A DNA stretch of 64,000 nucleotides from Anaerobacillus alkalidiazotrophicus (GTDB taxonomy: Bacteria > Bacillota > Bacilli > Bacillales_H > Anaerobacillaceae). A program made the translations under genes and the position numbers. The notes under the pieces were generated by a model that saw only the letters and a program-made list of their open reading frames with translations, did no database searches and had not been told where the DNA came from. Position 1 is the first letter of the stretch; every line of letters begins with the position of its first letter. The stretch is from positions 62,001 through 126,000 of the forward strand of contig NZ_MLQS01000031.1 in the NCBI RefSeq assembly GCF_001866055.1. The letters are read 5' to 3'. This document shows positions 44,878 to 55,559 of this stretch, piece after piece.

Positions 44878-47288
44878 TTGTAAAAGTCGTCGTTGATGTT
44901 CCGACTGGCGGTACCGATCGTCTTTTTGACTACAAAGTTCCTGTTCACTTGCTTCCAATGATAGAAATTGGGATGAGGGTTATTGTTCCATTCGGCCCGA
45001 GAAAAGTTCAAGGATTTGTAATTTCAACGTCTGAAGAAACGGAACTAGAAACTGTTAAGGAAATTGCAGAAATACTAGATGTAACTCCTGTTTTAACTGA
45101 TGAACTACTTCAGTTGGGAGAGTGGTTAACGAACAGTGCGATCTGTTTTAAAATAACTGCTTATCAAGCAATGCTCCCAGCTGCATTACGTGCTAAGTAT
45201 AAAAAGGAAATAAAGCTTGTTGATCAAAATAGAATACTTGAAATACCAGAAGAGCTACGTGTTTGGTTTGAACATCGAGACGTTGTTGATTGGGAAGAGT
45301 TTAAATCAAATCATGTTAACTTATTGCCATTAATAAAAAGAGCCATTTCAATGGGAGTTTTAGAAGCTGTTTACGTTGTAAAGGATAAGGTTACTTATAA
45401 AAAAGTGAAGGTTGTGGAACCTTTTTGTCGCGAAGATCTCTCTAATCAGTTAATGCACTTAGGAAACCGAGCAGCAAAGCAAAAAGAAGTAATTGAATAT
45501 TTTATTAAGTTTCCAACAGCCGTGCCTATAACAGACCTTATCGAGCAAGCAGAGACTACACGAGGTACAATTAAAGCGTTAATTGAGAAAAACGTGTTAG
45601 TAGAAAAAGAATTAGAGATCTCCCGTGATCCTTATGCCAATCGTTCATTTAAGAGAACAAATCCATTACCATTGACAAGAAATCAAAAAAAGGTGATTGA
45701 GCCAATTTATCATACGATAGAAAACCAAAAACATGAAACGTTTTTAATTCACGGGGTAACTGGTAGTGGAAAAACCGAAATTTATTTACAATCGATTTCT
45801 AAAGTTATAGGACAGGAGAAAGAAGCAATTGTACTTGTTCCAGAAATTTCACTTACACCGCAAATGGTTCAACGCTTTAAAGAACGTTTTGGTTCTTTAG
45901 TTGCTGTTTTACATAGTGGTCTTTCTGTGGGAGAAAAGTATGACGAATGGCGCAAAATACACAATGGTAGTGTTAAGGTTGTAGTTGGTGCTAGATCTGC
46001 AGTATTTGCTCCGTTTAAAAATATTGGAATAATCATTATCGATGAAGAACATGAAGCTACGTATAAGCAAGAAGAGAACCCTCGCTATCATGCAAGGGAT
46101 GTTGCGATACAGCGTGCTAGTTATTATAATTGCCCATTAATATTAGGGAGTGCTACACCTTCTTTAGAGACGTATGCTCGTGCAAAGAAAGGTGTATACA
46201 AGTTATTATCGATGCTAGAGCGCGTTAATGATGTTACATTACCAACAGTGGAAATAGTAGATATGAGAGAAGAGCTTAAAAGCGGTAATCGTTCCATGTT
46301 TTCAAAACTGCTTTTTGATAAACTGACTGATCGCATTTCACGAGGTGAACAGAGTGTATTATTTTTAAACCGTAGAGGGTATTCAACATTTGTAATGTGT
46401 CGAGACTGTGGATATGTAGCTGAATGCCCACATTGTGATATTTCATTAACTTATCATCAAACAAGCCGACTATTAAAATGTCATTACTGTGGTCATCAAG
46501 AGAATATGCCCAAAACGTGTAGTAGTTGTAATAGTGAGCATATTCGTTTTTTTGGATCAGGAACTCAAAAAGTAGAGGAAGAAATTACGAAGGTTTTACC
46601 AGGAGCAAGGGTTATTAGAATGGATGTAGATACGACGAGAAAAAAAGGTGCACATGAAAAACTACTAACAGCATTTGCCCAAGGGAAGGCTGATATTTTA
46701 CTGGGTACACAAATGATTGCTAAAGGATTAGATTTCCCAAATATTACGTTAGTCGGAGTGTTAGCTGCTGACTCAATGCTTCACCTTCCTGATTTTCGAG
46801 CTAGTGAACGAACGTTTCAGCTTTTAACTCAAGTAAGTGGTCGAGCTGGTCGACACAAACTTCCTGGAGAAGTAGTTATACAAACATATACACCAGAGCA
46901 TTACAGTATAGATTTAGTACGTCAGCATGACTATATAGCCTTTTTTGAAAGAGAGATGAGTGTTAGAAAGCTACAAAATTATCCACCCTACTATTTTATT
47001 ACAATTGTTCAAGTATCACACCCTGAGATCACGAAGGTCATTGAAGTAACTGAAAGGATTGGATCCTTTTTAAGAAGGTCGTTATCTGATAAAGCTATTG
47101 TTTTAGGGCCTGTAGCTAGTCCAATTGCTAGGATAAAAGATAGATATCGATATCAATGCATGATAAAATACAAAAATGAACCGACTCTATTAGCTGTTTT
47201 AAAGGAAATAAATGAAAATTACAAACGAGAGACTCAACAAGGAACTTTACAGATTTCAATAGATAAGAATCCTTTTGTTCTGATGTAA
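44874..47288 (+). CDS. priA: PriA, primosomal replication restart helicase
   Basis: 804-residue 3'-5' helicase that reloads the replisome at collapsed forks. N-terminal fork-binding domain; Walker A VTGSGKTE at about 294-302, Walker B IIIIDEEHEATYKQ, and a zinc-binding insert with eight cysteines (CRDCGYVAECPHC and CHYCGHQ...CSSC). Helicase motifs TQMIAKGLDFPN and TQVSGRAGR are intact. In B. subtilis priA is followed by def; here the next 168 bases hold repeat C copy 2. Confidence 0.97.
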   Translation: MIVKVVVDVPTGGTDRLFDYKVPVHLLPMIEIGMRVIVPFGPRKVQGFVISTSEETELETVKEIAEILDVTPVLTDELLQLGEWLTNSAICFKITAYQAMLPAALRAKYKKEIKLVDQNRILEIPEELRVWFEHRDVVDWEEFKSNHVNLLPLIKRAISMGVLEAVYVVKDKVTYKKVKVVEPFCREDLSNQLMHLGNRAAKQKEVIEYFIKFPTAVPITDLIEQAETTRGTIKALIEKNVLVEKELEISRDPYANRSFKRTNPLPLTRNQKKVIEPIYHTIENQKHETFLIHGVTGSGKTEIYLQSISKVIGQEKEAIVLVPEISLTPQMVQRFKERFGSLVAVLHSGLSVGEKYDEWRKIHNGSVKVVVGARSAVFAPFKNIGIIIIDEEHEATYKQEENPRYHARDVAIQRASYYNCPLILGSATPSLETYARAKKGVYKLLSMLERVNDVTLPTVEIVDMREELKSGNRSMFSKLLFDKLTDRISRGEQSVLFLNRRGYSTFVMCRDCGYVAECPHCDISLTYHQTSRLLKCHYCGHQENMPKTCSSCNSEHIRFFGSGTQKVEEEITKVLPGARVIRMDVDTTRKKGAHEKLLTAFAQGKADILLGTQMIAKGLDFPNITLVGVLAADSMLHLPDFRASERTFQLLTQVSGRAGRHKLPGEVVIQTYTPEHYSIDLVRQHDYIAFFEREMSVRKLQNYPPYYFITIVQVSHPEITKVIEVTERIGSFLRRSLSDKAIVLGPVASPIARIKDRYRYQCMIKYKNEPTLLAVLKEINENYKRETQQGTLQISIDKNPFVLM

Positions 47289-47293
47289 CTTAC

Positions 47294-47429
47294 AAGAGAA
47301 CTCGTTCTATCTTCGCTAGAACATCGGAAATTCAGATGGAGTCTCAACTCCACCTGAATGGAAGTTCCCACCTACGCTACGCTTAGAGGTGGGGGTCTAT
47401 GCCCCTTAAGTTCAAATTAGTTTGATTAA
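47294..47429 (+). repeat. Repeat family C, copy 2
   Basis: 136 bp nearly identical to 55238-55372: AAGAGAACTCGTTCTA, a GTTCTA/TAGAAC stem, TTCAG...GGAGT/ACTCC...CTGAA stem, CCCACCT...AGAGGTGGG stem and GGGG/CCCC around TCTATG. It fills the gap between priA and fmt. A transcript would fold into four consecutive hairpins. Confidence 0.9.
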
Positions 47430-47456
47430 TTACTATAATAATAAAGAGGTGTTTAT

Positions 47457-48398
47457 ATGCGTGTAGTTTTTATGGGAACTCCTGACTTTTCAGTTCCTGT
47501 ATTAAGGCGTTTAATAGAAGATGAATACAACATAGTTGGAGTTGTGACACAACCAGATCGACCGAAAGGCAGAAAAAAGGAATTAACTCCACCGCCAATA
47601 AAAGTAGAAGCAGTAAAACACGATTTGAAAATTGTCCAACCGGAGAATTTAAAACGGTCAGAAGATTTACAGCAGGTGCTTGATTTAGAGCCCGACTTAA
47701 TTGTCACAGCTGCCTTTGGGCAAATATTACCAAAAGCTCTTCTTGATAAACCGAAGTTTGGCTGTATTAATGTCCACGCCTCCCTTTTGCCAGAATATCG
47801 AGGAGGTGCTCCAATTCACCAATCAATTATTGATGGAAAAAAGGAAACAGGGATTACAATTATGTATATGGTAGAAAAATTAGATGCTGGCGATATTTTA
47901 AACCAAGCAAAGGTTGAAATTTTAGAAGAAGATCATGTGGGTACATTACATAATAAATTAAGTGTGATAGGATCAGAGCTTCTGTCTCGGACAATCCCTG
48001 ACCTAATAGAAGGTAGACTTACTCCTATTAAACAGGATGACTCTAAGGCAAGTTTTGCTCCCAATATTAGTCGAGATAAAGAAAAAATTAATTGGGGAAA
48101 AAGTGGATTAGAAATTTATAATCAGATCCGTGGTTTACATCCATGGCCTGTTGCCTACACTTCACTTAATAACCAACCTTTAAAGCTATGGTGGTCAATT
48201 AAGGTTCCAAAAAAACAACAAGCTGATCCAGGGGTTATTGTAGCTATTGAAGAAGATGGGTTTGTTGTAAGTACGGGGGACGAAACTTATATTAAAGTAA
48301 CAGAGCTACAGCCTTCAGGTAAAAAACGAATGAGTGCTGAACAGTTCTTACGTGGTGCGGGAAGTAATTTAACTGTTGGAACTAAGTTAGGAGAATAA
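47457..48398 (+). CDS. fmt: Methionyl-tRNA formyltransferase
   Basis: 313-residue enzyme that formylates initiator Met-tRNA. N-terminal [18 protein letters not shown], the catalytic [16 protein letters not shown] with its Asn-His and the downstream [16 protein letters not shown] aspartate, and the C-terminal OB-like domain (about 205-313). AAAGAGGTG precedes the ATG. The usual upstream partner def is absent from this locus. rsmB follows after two bases. Confidence 0.97.
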   Translation: MRVVFMGTPDFSVPVLRRLIEDEYNIVGVVTQPDRPKGRKKELTPPPIKVEAVKHDLKIVQPENLKRSEDLQQVLDLEPDLIVTAAFGQILPKALLDKPKFGCINVHASLLPEYRGGAPIHQSIIDGKKETGITIMYMVEKLDAGDILNQAKVEILEEDHVGTLHNKLSVIGSELLSRTIPDLIEGRLTPIKQDDSKASFAPNISRDKEKINWGKSGLEIYNQIRGLHPWPVAYTSLNNQPLKLWWSIKVPKKQQADPGVIVAIEEDGFVVSTGDETYIKVTELQPSGKKRMSAEQFLRGAGSNLTVGTKLGE

Positions 48399-48400
48399 TA

Positions 48401-49750
48401 ATGAAAAAAAAAGTTCGTGAAGTTGGCCTCGATATCCTACTTCAAATTGAAAAAAATCAAGCGTATTCTAACCTTCTCTTAAATCAATCTATAAAAAAAG
48501 AAAAATTAAACGAGAAGGACGTTGGTTTACTAACTGAGATCGTTTACGGTACAATTCAGCGAAAGAATACATTAGATTATTTCTTGAGTCAATTTGTTAA
48601 AGGCGGTTTACACAAATTAGATCAGTGGGTACTTGTTCTGTTACGTTTATCAATTTACCAACTTGTTTACTTAGATCGTGTTCCTGAACGGGCTGTTGTC
48701 CATGAAGCTGTAGAAATAGCCAAGAAAAAAGGTCATAAAGGAATTTCGGCAATGGTTAATGGTACCTTAAGATCGTTTCTAAGAGAAGGTAAACCGACTT
48801 TTAATAACATAAAAAATCCTACTGAAAAAATGGCTATAGAATTAAGTCATCCAGCATGGCTTATTGAAAGATGGGTTGAGCAATTCGGGACAGAAAAAAC
48901 AAAAAATATTTGTGAAATAAGTGTAGTTCCACCCTCAGTTTCGGCTCGTGTTAATAAGGTTAAAAATGCCGATATTGATGCTGTGATTCAACTTCTAGAT
49001 AATGAAGGTGTCTGTGCAGAACGGGGAGATTTATCAGAAGATGCCATAAAAGTTGTGAAAGGTTCACTTCCAAATACAAAGTTATATAAAGAAGGATTTT
49101 TAACTATTCAGGATGAGAGTTCAATGCTTGTAGCAAGAGCATTAGATCCTAAACCTGGCATGAAGGTACTAGACAGCTGTGCTGCTCCTGGTGGAAAAAC
49201 AACACATATAGCAGAACGGATGAATAATGAAGGTGAAGTATATGCATTAGATCTTCATCAACATAAAGTGAAACTTATTGATGAACAAGCTAATAGACTC
49301 AATCTTACTTCCATAACTACAAAAGCAACCGATAGCAGAAATGCGGGACAAATATTTGAAAAAGAAAGTTTTGATTATATTTTAGTAGATGCTCCATGTA
49401 CAGGATTAGGTGTTATTAGAAGAAAACCTGATATAAAGTGGCAAAAAAAAGTAGAAGATATAGAGAAAATAACAACTATTCAAAAAGCAATTTTAGATGC
49501 AGTTGCACCCCTTTTGAAAAAAGGGGGAAGGTTAGTCTACAGTACTTGTACAATTGATACCGTTGAAAATGAAGAAGTAGTTAAGAGTTTTCTTAAAGGG
49601 CATCATGAATTTCATTTAGATAGAACATTAATGAATCGTTTACCTAAAAAAGCTCAAAGATTTTGTAAAGATGGGATGGTTCAATTATTACCATCGGATT
49701 TTCAAACAGACGGCTTCTTCATCGCAAGTCTTATAAAAAATCAACCATAA
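48401..49750 (+). CDS. rsmB: RsmB, 16S rRNA (cytosine-967-C5)-methyltransferase
   Basis: 449-residue SAM-dependent m5C methyltransferase. The N-terminal NusB-like RNA-binding domain (1 to about 140) begins [23 protein letters not shown]; the catalytic domain has the SAM motif [24 protein letters not shown] with the first cysteine and [16 protein letters not shown] with the second catalytic cysteine. Order fmt-rsmB-rlmN is as in Bacillus. Confidence 0.96.
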   Translation: MKKKVREVGLDILLQIEKNQAYSNLLLNQSIKKEKLNEKDVGLLTEIVYGTIQRKNTLDYFLSQFVKGGLHKLDQWVLVLLRLSIYQLVYLDRVPERAVVHEAVEIAKKKGHKGISAMVNGTLRSFLREGKPTFNNIKNPTEKMAIELSHPAWLIERWVEQFGTEKTKNICEISVVPPSVSARVNKVKNADIDAVIQLLDNEGVCAERGDLSEDAIKVVKGSLPNTKLYKEGFLTIQDESSMLVARALDPKPGMKVLDSCAAPGGKTTHIAERMNNEGEVYALDLHQHKVKLIDEQANRLNLTSITTKATDSRNAGQIFEKESFDYILVDAPCTGLGVIRRKPDIKWQKKVEDIEKITTIQKAILDAVAPLLKKGGRLVYSTCTIDTVENEEVVKSFLKGHHEFHLDRTLMNRLPKKAQRFCKDGMVQLLPSDFQTDGFFIASLIKNQP

Positions 49751-49763
49751 AGGTGTGTCGAGC

Positions 49764-50831
49764 ATGATTGAAACAGAAACAGAAAAGCCATCAATTTTTA
49801 GTTTGCAGTTTAGTACATTAGAAGCCTGGCTAAAGGATCATAAAGAGCCAAAGTTTAGAGCAGGACAAATTTTTGATTGGCTTTATAAAAAAAGAGTAAC
49901 ATCTTTTGATGAAATGACAAATTTGTCGAAGGACTTACGCGAAAGTTTGTCGAATGATTTTAGATTAACAACTTTAAAAACACTGACAAAACAAGAATCA
50001 AAGGATGGAACCATTAAATTTTTATTTGAATTAAGTGACGGTTATTCTATCGAGACAGTTGTAATGCGCCATGATTACGGCAATAGTGTTTGTGTTACAA
50101 CGCAAGTAGGATGTCGTATTGGTTGCACGTTTTGCGCTTCAACTCTAGGTGGATTAAAACGTAACTTAGAAGCTGGTGAAATTGTAGCTCAAGTCTTACA
50201 AGCGCAACGTTCTTTAGATGAAGTTGGTGAACGCGTTAGCTCTGTTGTTGTTATGGGTATTGGTGAACCTTTCGATAATTACGAGCCATTAGTAAGTTTT
50301 TTAAAGACAATTAATGATGAGAAGGGTTTAAATATTGGAGCAAGACATATTACCATATCAACAAGTGGAATTATTCCGAAAATATACGATTTTGCAAATG
50401 AAAAGTTACAAATTAATTTTGCGATATCACTTCATGCACCAACTACAGAGATAAGAAGTAAATTAATGCCAATCAATAAAGCTTACTCTCTAGATAAACT
50501 AATGGAAGCCGTTAACTATTATACAGAGAAGACTGGTCGAAGAGTTACTTTTGAATATGGATTATTTGGTGGAGTGAACGATCAAGAGGAGCATGCCGAA
50601 CAGCTAGCTGATTTAATAAAAGGTTTAAAGTGTCATGTGAATTTAATACCCGTTAATGATGTAGTTGAAAGGAACTTTGTTCGTACTTCAAGAAATCAGA
50701 TTTTTAAATTTGAAAAAATCTTAAAAAATCGTGGGGTTAATGTTACGATCCGTAGAGAACAGGGACATGATATTGATGCTGCTTGTGGTCAGTTAAGAGC
50801 AAAGGAACGTAAAGAAGAAACGAGGGGATAA
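49764..50831 (+). CDS. rlmN: RlmN, 23S rRNA A2503 / tRNA A37 C2-methyltransferase
   Basis: 355-residue radical SAM enzyme. The 4Fe-4S motif CRIGCTFC has cysteines at 117, 121 and 124; GLFGGVNDQ and the C-terminal cysteine in DIDAACGQL, needed for the methyl relay, are present. I chose the ATG at 49764 after AAAGGTG; GTG at 49755 is in frame. It precedes prpC by four bases. Confidence 0.95.
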   Translation: MIETETEKPSIFSLQFSTLEAWLKDHKEPKFRAGQIFDWLYKKRVTSFDEMTNLSKDLRESLSNDFRLTTLKTLTKQESKDGTIKFLFELSDGYSIETVVMRHDYGNSVCVTTQVGCRIGCTFCASTLGGLKRNLEAGEIVAQVLQAQRSLDEVGERVSSVVVMGIGEPFDNYEPLVSFLKTINDEKGLNIGARHITISTSGIIPKIYDFANEKLQINFAISLHAPTTEIRSKLMPINKAYSLDKLMEAVNYYTEKTGRRVTFEYGLFGGVNDQEEHAEQLADLIKGLKCHVNLIPVNDVVERNFVRTSRNQIFKFEKILKNRGVNVTIRREQGHDIDAACGQLRAKERKEETRG

Positions 50832-50835
50832 AAGA

Positions 50836-51600
50836 ATGGATGTAGCGTTTAAATCAGATGTAGGACAAATTAGATCTCACAATGAGGACAATGGGGGCTT
50901 TAGTAAAAATAAGGATGGATTACTACTGGTTATTGTCGCTGATGGTATGGGCGGACATCAGGCTGGTGACGTAGCAAGTCTGATGACCATTGAAAAATTA
51001 TTAGGAAAATGGCGTGAGACTAGTGAGTTAGAGACACCTACAAGTATTGAAAAGTGGTTAGATGAAGCTATTTCCGATGTTAATGAACAAGTTTATCAAC
51101 ATTCAACTGAAAATCCCCAGTGTCAAGGAATGGGCACAACTCTTGTGGCTGTTGTCTGCTCTGATCAATTTGTAACATATGCTCACATAGGGGATAGTCG
51201 CGCTTATTTAATGAATGGAGAAACTCTTGCGCAAAAAACGGAAGATCATTCATTAGTCAATGAACTTGTTCGTTCAGGACAAATTACTGAAGTTGAGGCA
51301 GAAAACCATCCTCGTCGTAATGTACTTCTTAGGGCATTAGGTACCGAGAAAACTATCAAAATAGATATTGAAACCATAAATTGGGACAAGGGTAGTTACA
51401 TCCTTTTGTGTTCTGATGGACTTTCAAATAAAGTGAAGGATGAAGAAATATTTCAAGTAATTCAAAAAAAAATGTCTCTTGATATGAAGATTTCAGAATT
51501 AATCTCCTTAGCGAATGAACGTGGTGGCGAGGACAATATTACGATAGCAATTGCTTTCCATGATAATGAAGGAACTCATGGTGATGTTCATGAAAGATAG
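50836..51600 (+). CDS. prpC: PrpC, PP2C-type serine/threonine phosphatase
   Basis: 254-residue manganese-dependent phosphatase that reverses PrkC phosphorylation. Motifs RSHNEDNGGF, VADGMGGHQAGDVAS and HIGDSRAYLMN supply metal-binding aspartates; SDGLSNKV and GGEDNITIAIA are at the C-terminus. Start ATG is preceded by AGGGGATAAA. It overlaps prkC, so the kinase-phosphatase pair is translationally coupled. Confidence 0.95.
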   Translation: MDVAFKSDVGQIRSHNEDNGGFSKNKDGLLLVIVADGMGGHQAGDVASLMTIEKLLGKWRETSELETPTSIEKWLDEAISDVNEQVYQHSTENPQCQGMGTTLVAVVCSDQFVTYAHIGDSRAYLMNGETLAQKTEDHSLVNELVRSGQITEVEAENHPRRNVLLRALGTEKTIKIDIETINWDKGSYILLCSDGLSNKVKDEEIFQVIQKKMSLDMKISELISLANERGGEDNITIAIAFHDNEGTHGDVHER

Positions 51601-53605
51601 AAAAATTAATGACCGTTATCAGATTTTAGAAACAATTGGTGGCGGAGGAATGGCAAATGTGTATAAGGCACACGATGTTATTCTAAATAGAGTAGTGGCT
51701 GTAAAGGTTTTACGTCCACAATTTTCTGATGACGATGAATTTATTCGACGGTTTAGAAGAGAAGCACAAGCAGCTACAAGTCTTTCACATCCGAATGTTG
51801 TAAATATTTACGACGTAGGTGAAGAAGATGACTTATATTATATTGTGATGGAATACGTAGAAGGTTTAACGTTGAAACAGCTTATTCAACAACGTGGCGC
51901 ACTGCCAATCGAAGAAATAGTAGATATTATGCTCCAAATTTCTTCTGCCATTTCTCATGCGCATGCAAATCATATCGTTCATCGTGATATTAAGCCACAC
52001 AATATTTTAATTAGTGCAAAAGGTGAAGCAAAAGTTACTGACTTTGGAATTGCTAGAGCAATGACATCTGCAACTATCACCCATACTAATTCGGTAATGG
52101 GTTCAGTCCACTATTTATCACCCGAACAAGCAAGGGGTGGTTTAGTAAATGAAAGATCGGATATTTATTCATTAGGAATCGTGCTATATGAAATGGTGAC
52201 AGGGGAAGTTCCTTTTTCAGGTGACACAGCAGTTTCGATAGCTATTAAACATTTACAAACAGAAGTACCATCTCCTAGATTAATAAATCCATCATTACCA
52301 CAAAGCATTGAAAATATTATATTAAAGGCTACTGCAAAGGACCCTTTCCATCGATATAGTCAAGTAAGAGAATTAGAAGAAGACATTCAAACAGCATTGG
52401 AGCCACATCGTTTGAATGAAGAGAAATTTGTTATACCAAAAGATGATGATGATGTAACTAAGGCTATCCCAATATTAAAAAACGAACATTCCCATGATCA
52501 AGATTTGGATCAAACAAAAATTGTTAAACAATCTGAAAATAAAAAATCGGATACTAAAGTAGTAAAGAAAAAAAGGAAATGGATTCCTATTTTAATGGTT
52601 ACAATATTATTGTTATTAGGCTCTGTAATTGCTGCCTTTACCATTATACCTAGTCTTCTTCATGTTGATGAGGTTACGATTCCAGAAGAGTTAGTTGGGA
52701 TGGAATATGAGGAAGTATTTCGAGAATTGACTGCGCTTGGGTTAGTAGTTGAGCGAGAAAACATCCCTCATGATGAGATTAAAGAAGGTCGTGTTGTCCG
52801 ACATGACCCAGTAGCAGGACGAGTAGTGAAAATAAATACTACTATCACTGTTTTTGTAAGCGAAGGTAAAGAAAAAATAGAAATGATTGATGTAACGAGA
52901 CAAAATAAAGAGGTAGCTCGCCGAACTTTAATTGAATTAGGGTTTAAGGACGAAAACATTTTCGAAACAAAGGAAGCAACTTCAAATTTTAATGAAAATA
53001 TTGTTATATCTCATATTCCGCAACAGGGAGTTCTTGTCGTGCCTGAAGAAGCAATTATTTACATAACCTATAGTGTCGCACCAACGATAAGACTTGATAA
53101 CCTACAAGGTTATAATCGTGATGAAGTAATTGAATATTTTAGAAAGCATGGACTATCCGGTAATTTTGATGAAGCTTATTCAGACCGCTTTCCAGTAGGA
53201 GAAGTAATGGAACAAAACCCATTAAGAGGTGAACTTGTACAAAAAGGTGATGTTATTAGGGTTGTATTTTCGCGAGGTCCAGAACCAAAACCAAAACCAA
53301 ATCCAAATCCAAAACCAATTCTAGAACCTGAGCTACCACCAATATCTACATTTATAGAGTTTGAAGTGCCAATTTCAGAAGAAGATCAACTTGCTGGTCT
53401 TACTTATTTTGTAACGATTACGTACGATGATTCAACAACTTCAGGTCATGTAGTCTATACAAATGAACAACCAATTAATGAGCTAACTTCTTTTAGGATT
53501 CCTGTTACGATTAACCCAGAAGATTTTGCGGAAGTAAAGGTAGCTATTAATGGGGAAGAATATCAAACACACACGAAAACGTATGATGAAGGAGCTGCAA
53601 ACTAG
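51584..53605 (+). CDS. prkC: PrkC, PASTA-domain membrane serine/threonine kinase
   Basis: About 673-residue Hanks-type kinase; in Bacillus PrkC senses muropeptides and promotes spore germination. Kinase domain: GGGGMANVYKAHD loop, catalytic Asp135 in HRDIKPHN, DFGIA, and the activation loop threonines in TSATITHTNS. One transmembrane segment (about 335-357) is followed by three PASTA repeats and a Pro-Lys-rich spacer (PKPKPNPNPKP) with a C-terminal Ig-like domain. Start is uncertain: ATGs at 51578, 51584 and 51590 are all in frame. Confidence 0.95.
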   Translation: MFMKDRKINDRYQILETIGGGGMANVYKAHDVILNRVVAVKVLRPQFSDDDEFIRRFRREAQAATSLSHPNVVNIYDVGEEDDLYYIVMEYVEGLTLKQLIQQRGALPIEEIVDIMLQISSAISHAHANHIVHRDIKPHNILISAKGEAKVTDFGIARAMTSATITHTNSVMGSVHYLSPEQARGGLVNERSDIYSLGIVLYEMVTGEVPFSGDTAVSIAIKHLQTEVPSPRLINPSLPQSIENIILKATAKDPFHRYSQVRELEEDIQTALEPHRLNEEKFVIPKDDDDVTKAIPILKNEHSHDQDLDQTKIVKQSENKKSDTKVVKKKRKWIPILMVTILLLLGSVIAAFTIIPSLLHVDEVTIPEELVGMEYEEVFRELTALGLVVERENIPHDEIKEGRVVRHDPVAGRVVKINTTITVFVSEGKEKIEMIDVTRQNKEVARRTLIELGFKDENIFETKEATSNFNENIVISHIPQQGVLVVPEEAIIYITYSVAPTIRLDNLQGYNRDEVIEYFRKHGLSGNFDEAYSDRFPVGEVMEQNPLRGELVQKGDVIRVVFSRGPEPKPKPNPNPKPILEPELPPISTFIEFEVPISEEDQLAGLTYFVTITYDDSTTSGHVVYTNEQPINELTSFRIPVTINPEDFAEVKVAINGEEYQTHTKTYDEGAAN

Positions 53606-53705
53606 TTAATTTAAAATAATCTTCTGCGTTCCGGGAAAAATGTTAGGACTTCGTTCATACTAATAGAGATTATAAATTTATTGCTTTCTAAATAAGGAGG
53701 ATTCA

Positions 53706-54587
53706 ATGCCCGAAGGAAAGATTATTAAAGCATTAAGTGGCTTTTACTATGTTGAAAGTCAAGGTGAAGTATTTCAGTGTCGTGCTCGAGGGAACTTTCG
53801 TAAGAAAAAGATAACACCATTAGTAGGTGATACGGTTAATTTTGAGGCTGAAAATTATAGCGATGGGTACATTTTGGGGCTAAAAGACCGGTTTAATAAA
53901 TTAGTTCGTCCACCTATTTCTAATGTCGAGCAAGCGATTTTAGTTTTTTCGGCTATGGAGCCAAAATTTAGTACGCTTCTCTTAAATCGTTTTTTAGTTC
54001 ACATTGAGGCTAATGATATTGAGCCAATTGTTTGTATTAGTAAGATTGATTTACTTAAAAGAGAGCATCAGCAAGAAATAAATCAATTTATCAACGACTA
54101 TCGTAAGTTGGGTTATACGGTATTGCAAACCTCTATTTTTATGGAAGAGCTAATTGAAGAAGTTAGACCATGGTTAGATGGCAAAATAAGTGTATTTGCT
54201 GGACAATCCGGTGTCGGGAAGTCGTCCTTATTAAACGCACTTAAACCTGACTTAAACTTAGAAACAAATAAAATTTCCTCTCATTTAGGCAGGGGAAAAC
54301 ATACGACTAGGCATGTAGAGTTGATTAAAATTGGAACAGGATTAGTAGCTGATACACCTGGTTTTAGTTCATTAGATTTTACAGAGGTTACTTCTGAACA
54401 GTTATCAGATTGTTTTCCAGAGATGAGATCTCGTGCTAGTCAATGTAAATTTAGAGGGTGTACCCATTCTACAGAACCCAATTGTGCTGTTTTGGATGCG
54501 GTAGAGGCTGGGGAAATTGCTGATTACCGTTACAAAGATTATTTAAGTTTTTTAGAAGAGATTAAACAACAAAAGCGGAGGTACTAA
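53706..54587 (+). CDS. rsgA: RsgA, ribosome small-subunit maturation GTPase
   Basis: 293-residue circularly permuted GTPase (CpgA/YloQ). An N-terminal OB fold (1 to about 65) is followed by G motifs in permuted order: CISKIDLL (G4), [12 protein letters not shown] from residue 166 (G1) and DTPGFSS (G3). The C-terminal zinc knuckle [14 protein letters not shown] is complete. AAGGAGG precedes the ATG. rpe follows by one base. Confidence 0.96.
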   Translation: MPEGKIIKALSGFYYVESQGEVFQCRARGNFRKKKITPLVGDTVNFEAENYSDGYILGLKDRFNKLVRPPISNVEQAILVFSAMEPKFSTLLLNRFLVHIEANDIEPIVCISKIDLLKREHQQEINQFINDYRKLGYTVLQTSIFMEELIEEVRPWLDGKISVFAGQSGVGKSSLLNALKPDLNLETNKISSHLGRGKHTTRHVELIKIGTGLVADTPGFSSLDFTEVTSEQLSDCFPEMRSRASQCKFRGCTHSTEPNCAVLDAVEAGEIADYRYKDYLSFLEEIKQQKRRY

Positions 54588-54588
54588 A

Positions 54589-55233
54589 ATGATTAAGATT
54601 GCACCGTCAATCCTGTCTGCAGATTTTGCAAGGCTTGGAGAGGAAATTAAAGATGTAGAAAGAGGGGGAGCGGATTACATTCATGTCGATGTAATGGATG
54701 GTCATTTTGTACCAAATATTACAATTGGGCCTCTTATTGTAGAAGCTATTAGACCAATTACAACGTTACCGTTAGATGTCCATTTAATGATTGAAAATCC
54801 CGATAACTATATTGCGCAGTTTGCAAAAGCTGGAGCAGACATTATTACGGTCCATGTCGAGGCGTGTACTCATCTTCATAGAACAATTCACTTAATTAAA
54901 GAAAATGGAGTTAAGGCTGGTGTAGTTTTAAACCCTGCAACGCCTGTAGATACAATTCAGCATATTATTGATGATGTAGATATGGTGTTACTAATGACAG
55001 TTAACCCAGGTTTTGGTGGACAAAAGTTTATTAAACAAGTGCTACCAAAAATATATGCTGTTAGTGAAATGGCAAAGTCAAAGGGTTTATCTATTGACAT
55101 CGAGGTTGATGGCGGTGTTAACTCAGAAACAGCAAAACTTTGTATTGAAGCCGGTGCAAATGTATTAGTGGCTGGATCTGCTATTTATAATGAAAAAGAC
55201 CGTGCTCAAGCAATTAAAGCAATTCGAGGCTAA
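54589..55233 (+). CDS. rpe: Ribulose-phosphate 3-epimerase
   Basis: 214-residue barrel enzyme of the pentose phosphate pathway. Motifs [35 protein letters not shown] with metal-binding His and Asp, [23 protein letters not shown] and IEVDGGVN are all intact. GGAGGTAC precedes the ATG. Standard Bacillus order would continue with thiN; here a repeat-rich gap and thiT come first. Confidence 0.97.
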   Translation: MIKIAPSILSADFARLGEEIKDVERGGADYIHVDVMDGHFVPNITIGPLIVEAIRPITTLPLDVHLMIENPDNYIAQFAKAGADIITVHVEACTHLHRTIHLIKENGVKAGVVLNPATPVDTIQHIIDDVDMVLLMTVNPGFGGQKFIKQVLPKIYAVSEMAKSKGLSIDIEVDGGVNSETAKLCIEAGANVLVAGSAIYNEKDRAQAIKAIRG

Positions 55234-55237
55234 GTTA

Positions 55238-55372
55238 AAGAGAACTCGTTCTAGCTTCGCTAGAACATCGGAAATTCAGATGGAGTCTCAATTCCAACTG
55301 AATGGAAGTTCCCACCTTCACTACGCTTAGAGGTGGGGGTCTATGCCCCTTAAGTTCAAATCAGTTTGATTA
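55238..55372 (+). repeat. Repeat family C, copy 3
   Basis: 135 bp with only a few differences from copy 2 (47294-47429), including the same four hairpins and ending CTATGCCCCTTAAGTTCAAATCAGTTTGATTAA. It begins four bases after the rpe stop. Between it and the next repeat (55373-55559) is AT-rich sequence with a fragment AAGCGGTGGGGGAATTTACTG near 55443 that resembles the middle of family D. Confidence 0.9.
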
Positions 55373-55559
55373 AATAAAGGGTAACTTAAATAGATAACTC
55401 AAACCATAAATTTCTTCAATCATTTGATTGCAGCTTTTATTAAGCGGTGGGGGAATTTACTGTTTATTGAAGGTGCAGTATAAATTCTGAAGAAAAAAAT
55501 GTTTTAGGGTTTTTCTAATATTAAGTTATCTTTTTTGTTATATTTTACCCCGCTCGTAA

